Of a stretch of DNA of 64,000 nucleotides, positions 61,162-64,000 are shown one piece after another. The notes under the pieces are model-generated. The model was not told the DNA's origin. It worked only from the letters and a program-made list of their open reading frames with translations, and did no database searches. The position numbers were made by a program, and so were the translations under genes. The number at the start of each line of letters is the position of its first letter. The first letter of the stretch is position 1. The DNA is taken from positions 434,001-498,000 of the forward strand of contig NZ_VLLE01000005.1 of NCBI RefSeq assembly GCF_007830055.1, in the 5' to 3' direction. Source of the DNA: Lacibacter cauensis. Its GTDB lineage: Bacteria; Bacteroidota; Bacteroidia; Chitinophagales; Chitinophagaceae.

Positions 61162-61247
61162 CTGGAAATTCTTGCAAGTTTCCAGTACAATACCGGAGAC
61201 TGGTAATACTGGAAAAGAATTCAAACTCTAACATGTGACCACATGTG
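61162..61247. repeat. Cluster of operator/iteron-like repeats
   Basis: CTGGAAA (61162-61168), TTTCCAGTA (61179-61187) and TACTGGAAA (61207-61215) form overlapping inverted pairs; TACC/GGTA lies between. Then ACATGTG occurs twice (61231-61237, 61241-61247) at a 10-bp spacing, each itself near-palindromic. The set lies between two minus-strand genes of the replication module and may bind a regulator or initiator. Confidence 0.7.
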
Positions 61248-61267
61248 TAGTTACTAATTTTAAAAAT

Positions 61268-61310
61268 GGGGGCGGGGCGGCGGCCGCCCGGGCCTGCCGG
61301 CGGGCCTCGC
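61268..61310. other. 43-bp GC island with nested palindromes
   Basis: 41 of 43 bases are G or C in otherwise AT-rich DNA. Palindromes: GGCGGCCGCC (61279-61288), GCCCGGGC (61286-61293) and GCCGGC (61296-61301), plus GGCCTGCC / GGCGGGCC (61291-61306, one mismatch). It begins at the stop codon of the gene at 61310 and is read after it on the minus strand. A terminator role is possible, but a simple hairpin with T-run is not evident. Confidence 0.8.
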
Positions 61311-62281
61311 TACGCTGCTTTCTTTCTCGTTTCATCGTCTTCTTTTTTTGTTGGGGTTATTTGAATGCTTACCTGGTCGCAAAGCCGCCATGCGGTTCTT
61401 TGTGCCGTCTTATTCCATTTGTAACCTTCGTGTTTGTTACCACTTTTATCAACCCAATACAAGCGGCTCTTATCGTTACTGTTTATACAGTGCTGTTCAA
61501 TTACAGCAATACCCAGCTTGCGGAATTTCTTTTTGATGTAGGAAGCACCTTGGCCACTTTGGTAACCATGTTGCCTTGCCCATGTGGTAACAGACCGGTT
61601 AACATCAGCACGAAGAGAAAAGGCCACAGCTGTCAATCCTGACTTATCCCTGAATACAATTTTCTGCAGGCGTAACAATGCCTGCTGAAATTGTTTTGCT
61701 GTTTTAAGCTTATCATCAGTATAGCCTAACTGTCGAAGCTCGTTCAGCAATTCAGTTGCGTTTCCGGATAAATTTTTTTGGAACTTTCTGTATAACTCTT
61801 GTAACTGGTTATCCTGGTTACTCTGCACTTCCTGTGCAACTAGGATGTATCGAAATACTTGTCGTTCATTTTCATAATCGAATGGTTTGTATTGTACGGC
61901 TGTTGTGCCTTTGTAACTGATGCCCATTATCTGTGCAGCTTCTTTATAACTGCACAGTGTAATGTTGCCGGTTTTCTTATAGTCTTCTGTAATGAGGTTG
62001 AGGCGTTGTAATGCATTCAGCTGCGATCGGAAGGTGCAATCGCTTATACGCAGGTAATCGAGCAGCGTTCGTTTCTGTTTATTCCATTGCTGTATAACAC
62101 CACTGGTGGTAAAAGATTTTAGCAGGAACCATGTTGCCCAATAACGCAGGTGTGGATTGATCATGTAACCTTTTGCACTTTCCTCACGCAGCGTTACTAA
62201 ATGATCTGCAGCGCCGATGAGTACCGGCACAGCATATTCCTTTTTACTGTTGATGGATAATATAGGTGCTGCAGTACTCAC
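61310..62281 (-). CDS. Candidate replication initiator / winged-helix protein
   Basis: 323 residues, basic. The first part (INPHLRYWATWFLLKSFTTSG; NKQKRTLLDYLRISDCTFRSQLNALQRLNLI) forms a winged-helix-like DNA-binding unit; a second one appears in VTTWARQHGYQSGQGASYIK. Similar architecture is seen in plasmid and phage initiators, and it lies beside iteron-like repeats and the GC island. The catalytic residues of HUH Rep enzymes are not evident, so the call is tentative. Confidence 0.6.
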   Translation of the reverse strand: MSTAAPILSINSKKEYAVPVLIGAADHLVTLREESAKGYMINPHLRYWATWFLLKSFTTSGVIQQWNKQKRTLLDYLRISDCTFRSQLNALQRLNLITEDYKKTGNITLCSYKEAAQIMGISYKGTTAVQYKPFDYENERQVFRYILVAQEVQSNQDNQLQELYRKFQKNLSGNATELLNELRQLGYTDDKLKTAKQFQQALLRLQKIVFRDKSGLTAVAFSLRADVNRSVTTWARQHGYQSGQGASYIKKKFRKLGIAVIEQHCINSNDKSRLYWVDKSGNKHEGYKWNKTAQRTAWRLCDQVSIQITPTKKEDDETRKKAA

Positions 62282-62523
62282 TACCTGGCTAAAAAATTAT
62301 TGAATGCGCTTTGGCGAAATGCAGGTTTGCTTTTTGGTTTTACCTGCACCATCATGTGCAGGGCTATAGCCTGGTCAACTTCCTTTTCCTTAACAGTAAT
62401 GGCATGATCGAGCAGATGATTTTTTTCTACCTTTCTACGATCCTGCAGGCGGCGAAGCTCCTGCACCATCACAACAAAGTTGTGAAGCTCCTGTACCGGT
62501 GTGAGTGTTGATTTTTTAGGCAT
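62281..62523 (-). CDS. Hypothetical coiled-coil protein
   Basis: 80 residues, basic, coiled coil around residues 10-55 (LHNFVVMVQELRRLQDRRKV). Starts 1 bp inside the neighbouring gene's stop (overlap). Unknown. Confidence 0.65.
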   Translation of the reverse strand: MPKKSTLTPVQELHNFVVMVQELRRLQDRRKVEKNHLLDHAITVKEKEVDQAIALHMMVQVKPKSKPAFRQSAFNNFLAR

Positions 62524-62806
62524 GGGTTGTATGTTGTTTGGTTATTCCATGTTCCTGCATCAGCTGTTCAACAGCTGCTTTTAATTCTGTAAAGCCGATT
62601 GCTTTTGCAGTTTTATTGCAGTAGCCAAGTGCTGTTTCAAACTCACTCATTTCGCTTTGCATTTTTGCAAGATGAATTTTGCAGCCATCTTTAAAACCAT
62701 ACTCACCAAGCTTAAAGCTCAATGCGTAACTGTTGTAGATGCGGGTCCAGTCTACAATCATTGCAATGGTGTACAGTTCGAATGTGTTGAGTTGGAGTAC
62801 GTTCAT
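62516..62806 (-). CDS. Hypothetical protein
   Basis: 96 residues, helical, acidic middle (KLGEYGFKDGCKIHLAKMQS). Overlaps the following gene by 8 bp. Unknown function. Confidence 0.65.
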   Translation of the reverse strand: MNVLQLNTFELYTIAMIVDWTRIYNSYALSFKLGEYGFKDGCKIHLAKMQSEMSEFETALGYCNKTAKAIGFTELKAAVEQLMQEHGITKQHTTHA

Positions 62807-62816
62807 ATTCTTTTAA

Positions 62817-63086
62817 TTAACGGGTTGGTATTGCTTCCATGAATTGTGTTATAATATCTGAAGCCTTGAAGAACTCTTGTGAAAAGCGAACAAGATCTAT
62901 TACCCTGTATACACTAAACAGTTTTTTAAAGCTGTCAATTACATTGCTGCTCGTAGCAATAGTTATAACAGTTTCATCTTTCTCACGCAAAACCATAATT
63001 GCATACGAAGCAGAAACTGCAAACACAAAAGCTTTTTCGCTTGCGTCTGTTGTGCACAGAGGAAATGTTGTTGCTGTATCGCTCAT
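62817..63086 (-). CDS. Hypothetical protein
   Basis: 89 residues, mixed alpha/beta with a hydrophobic strand (EKAFVFAVSASYAIMVLREKD). First gene of the module; its leader 63087-63234 is rich in hairpins (for example GTTATC/GATAAC and GCCGG/CCGGC pairs). Confidence 0.65.
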   Translation of the reverse strand: MSDTATTFPLCTTDASEKAFVFAVSASYAIMVLREKDETVITIATSSNVIDSFKKLFSVYRVIDLVRFSQEFFKASDIITQFMEAIPTR

Positions 63087-63234
63087 AATGAAATTTTAAA
63101 GTGCCGGTCTTTCCCGGCTGTCAGCAGATAATGTTACCTTATTTCGGGTCTGCTGTTATCCTTTTGATAACCTCCGGCATCAACACTTTTACTTCACCTT
63201 TACGTTAAGGTTACTGTGATGCAAATAGTAATGT

Positions 63235-63345
63235 GATCGATACAGGATTCGAACCTGTCAACCCAAGTCAACACTTCGCTTATTGCACGTAAGGCTCAGC
63301 TCATCATGTCATATTCAAGGTGCGATACCAACCCGCCAATCGATC
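63235..63345 (-). tRNA. tRNA-like element B (unusual, extended anticodon region)
   Basis: Perfect 7-bp acceptor GATCGAT / ATCGATC, a D arm GCG-GGTTGGTAT-CGC, and a perfect T arm ACAGG-TTCGAAT-CCTGT (B box). Between D and T arms are 62 nt instead of about 22-32. A CTTA-CGTGCAA-TAAG hairpin is present, but no canonical 5-bp anticodon stem with U33 could be found. It is therefore a tRNA-like structure or a degenerate, possibly non-decoding, tRNA. Confidence 0.5.
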
Positions 63346-63476
63346 CCAACTATTTTTCGGATAGCTCCGACTGGTTACTTAACCAGCTGCATCTTACATA
63401 TCGCTTGTAAGAGTAGCGCCGTGCCTTTCCACGATGTCAACAAACTGGCTGTCGCCTCCCGAAGGATGAAAGTTGT
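63346..63476 (-). other. Structured spacer between tRNA-like elements
   Basis: Two perfect hairpins: CTGGTT/AACCAG with a tetraloop (63371-63386) and TCTTACA/TGTAAGA with a 7-nt loop (63392-63412). No T-loop motif was seen, so no third tRNA is called, but the hairpins suggest a continuous structured RNA across the array. Confidence 0.5.
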
Positions 63477-63579
63477 GAGCGTAGCAGGCTTCGAACCTGC
63501 AAGGAGGCCGGTTAAGGTTGTCTCCGGACAAACTGAACGGACAGTCTTTGTCGGTGTTTACCAATTTCACCATACGCTC
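63477..63579 (-). tRNA. tRNA-like element A (Leu/Ser class II-like)
   Basis: Perfect 7-bp acceptor GAGCGTA / TACGCTC, a D arm of tRNA-Leu type (TGGTG AAATTGGTAAA CAC) and a perfect T arm GCAGG-TTCGAAG-CCTGC, discriminator A. The central 52 nt contain a long hairpin (GACAAA/TTTGTC with inner CTG/CAG pairs and the 6-nt loop TCCGTT) where a 7-nt anticodon loop should be, and a GGAG/CTCC long variable arm. Total 103 nt versus about 85-88 for tRNA-Leu. The anticodon cannot be assigned. Confidence 0.5.
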
Positions 63580-63620
63580 TTGTGTGGTTGATACGTGTAA
63601 GTTTTATGTAATTATCGAAG

Positions 63621-63644
63621 GCCGCTGTATAGACATACAGCGGC
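63621..63644 (-). other. Perfect hairpin at the array's 5' end
   Basis: GCCGCTGTAT / ATACAGCGGC, 10-bp perfect stem with an AGAC loop. No T-run follows, so it is more likely a structural element of the tRNA-like transcript than a terminator. Confidence 0.6.
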
Positions 63645-63675
63645 GATCTGTATCTGTTAAATCAAAACCGAATCA

Positions 63676-63753
63676 TCAACAACAGGCGATGCCGATTATC
63701 ATTGCCATTGCCGTTGCTATTTGCAGCATCCATTCCTGTTGTTGATGTTTCAT
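63676..63753 (-). CDS. 25-residue hydrophobic microprotein, candidate
   Basis: Short frame of 25 codons: a polar start (MKHQQQEWM) and a hydrophobic tail (LQIATAMAMIIGIACC), like a small membrane peptide. It is 7 bp after the neighbouring gene's stop and on the same strand. Chance cannot be excluded. Confidence 0.3.
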   Translation of the reverse strand: MKHQQQEWMLQIATAMAMIIGIACC

Positions 63754-63760
63754 ACGACAA

Positions 63761-63976
63761 TTATTTATTATCATGGTTCAGTGCCCAAAAGCGTTTTATC
63801 TCTGTTATACCACCATCAGGTTCTGTTTGAACCCATAATCCTGTTTCTTCGTTTCGAATAACTACACCATCCTGGTAATGTGATGTACCATCAACCTCAA
63901 CCCATGTACCATATACACGATCACCCTCACGAAATTCTTTTCCGCCAATACGTGCTACATCTTTCCAGTTCTCCAT
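63761..63976 (-). CDS. Small SH3-like/beta protein, hypothetical
   Basis: 71 residues, mostly beta strands (FREGDRVYGTWVEVDGTSHY; DGVVIRNEETGLWVQTEPDGG). The DRVYGTW pattern resembles small SH3-like folds. Unknown role. The remaining 24 bases to the window edge hold nothing recognisable. Confidence 0.65.
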   Translation of the reverse strand: MENWKDVARIGGKEFREGDRVYGTWVEVDGTSHYQDGVVIRNEETGLWVQTEPDGGITEIKRFWALNHDNK

Positions 63977-64000
63977 TTCGTTAGCTATTCTCCCGAAGGA

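Larger units (their letters stand above)
40185..64000. mobile_element. Integrated element at tRNA-Arg: candidate tailless prophage (right end outside window)
   Basis: It begins at the 3' end of tRNA-Arg with a site-specific tyrosine integrase reading inward. Then come about 35 genes, all on the minus strand and arranged in tightly overlapping operons (many ATGA and TAATG junctions). It encodes two different murein hydrolases, an exported hydrolase spike, a ParB-family protein and basic DNA-binding-like proteins. No tailed-phage morphogenesis gene (terminase, portal, tape measure, tail sheath) and no conjugation gene was recognised. The attR copy of the tRNA 3' end was not found inside the window. 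The virus interpretation is an inference. Confidence 0.8.

Noticed and set aside
63235-63579. Ordinary functional tRNA genes
   Set aside because: Anticodon arms are far too long and lack a usable 7-nt loop with U33, so an amino acid cannot be assigned.
40185-64000. Integrative conjugative element or plasmid
   Set aside because: No relaxase, coupling protein or Tra gene; murein hydrolases, spike and membrane/basic proteins fit a virus better.
40185-64000. Copy of the tRNA-Arg 3' end (attR) inside the window
   Set aside because: I read for TTTGAATCCTGACGGAGTC and its reverse complement and did not find a second copy.
1-64000. CRISPR arrays, rRNA operons, IS elements
   Set aside because: No regularly spaced repeats, rRNA segments or transposase-like proteins were recognised.

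Overview
The window is chromosomal DNA of a Bacteroidota bacterium, most likely of the Chitinophagaceae. The signs are TAnnTTTG-type promoter boxes, a secreted metalloprotease with a type IX secretion C-terminal domain, PorT-like and OmpA-like envelope proteins, the futalosine menaquinone enzyme MqnE, weak Shine-Dalgarno sequences and moderately low GC. The family-level placement is an inference from overall gene character.

Positions 1 to about 40.18 kb are host backbone. They hold housekeeping genes (lpdA, exbB/exbD, prmC, ribD, mqnE, glnS, rocD, ispE, etfA/etfB, tilS, rlmH) mixed with envelope and secreted proteins (L,D-transpeptidase, M43 protease, rhomboid, amidohydrolase, OmpA, beta-barrel). 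There is also a HigB-HigA toxin-antitoxin pair, and a divergent locus of an exported caspase-TPR protein opposite a CHASE2 membrane protein and an exported FecR/TPR-like protein (30.8-36.4 kb). The backbone is littered with short dispersed repeats. Some have inserted in frame into conserved genes (prmC, tilS, ispE), and others form paired palindromes between genes.

At 40111-40184 lies a tRNA-Arg(ACG). Directly downstream is a tyrosine integrase, and from there to the right edge every other gene runs on the minus strand: an integrated element of at least 23.8 kb whose right end is outside the window. By terminators and gene overlaps it divides into modules: (i) integrase plus small genes and a YprB-like nuclease (40.3-43.4 kb); (ii) a structural/lysis module transcribed from 56.4 to 43.5 kb; (iii) small regulatory genes (57.6-56.5 kb); (iv) a replication/partition-like module (63.1-57.8 kb) with a ParB-family protein, a DUF1508 protein, an AbrB-like protein and a candidate winged-helix initiator; (v) a structured, tRNA-like array at 63.2-63.65 kb.

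The structural module has no recognisable terminase, portal, tail tube, tape measure or baseplate gene. It encodes instead a candidate capsid protein followed at once by a strong terminator, a smaller protein sharing a motif with it, highly basic DNA-binding-like proteins, many small one- or two-pass membrane proteins, a transglutaminase-like protein, a LEA2-like protein, two different murein hydrolases and an exported 962-residue SGNH-hydrolase spike. My inference is an integrated tailless (membrane-containing or FLiP-like) bacteriophage of Bacteroidota. No packaging ATPase is visible, which either fits a FLiP-like strategy or means that gene lies beyond the window.
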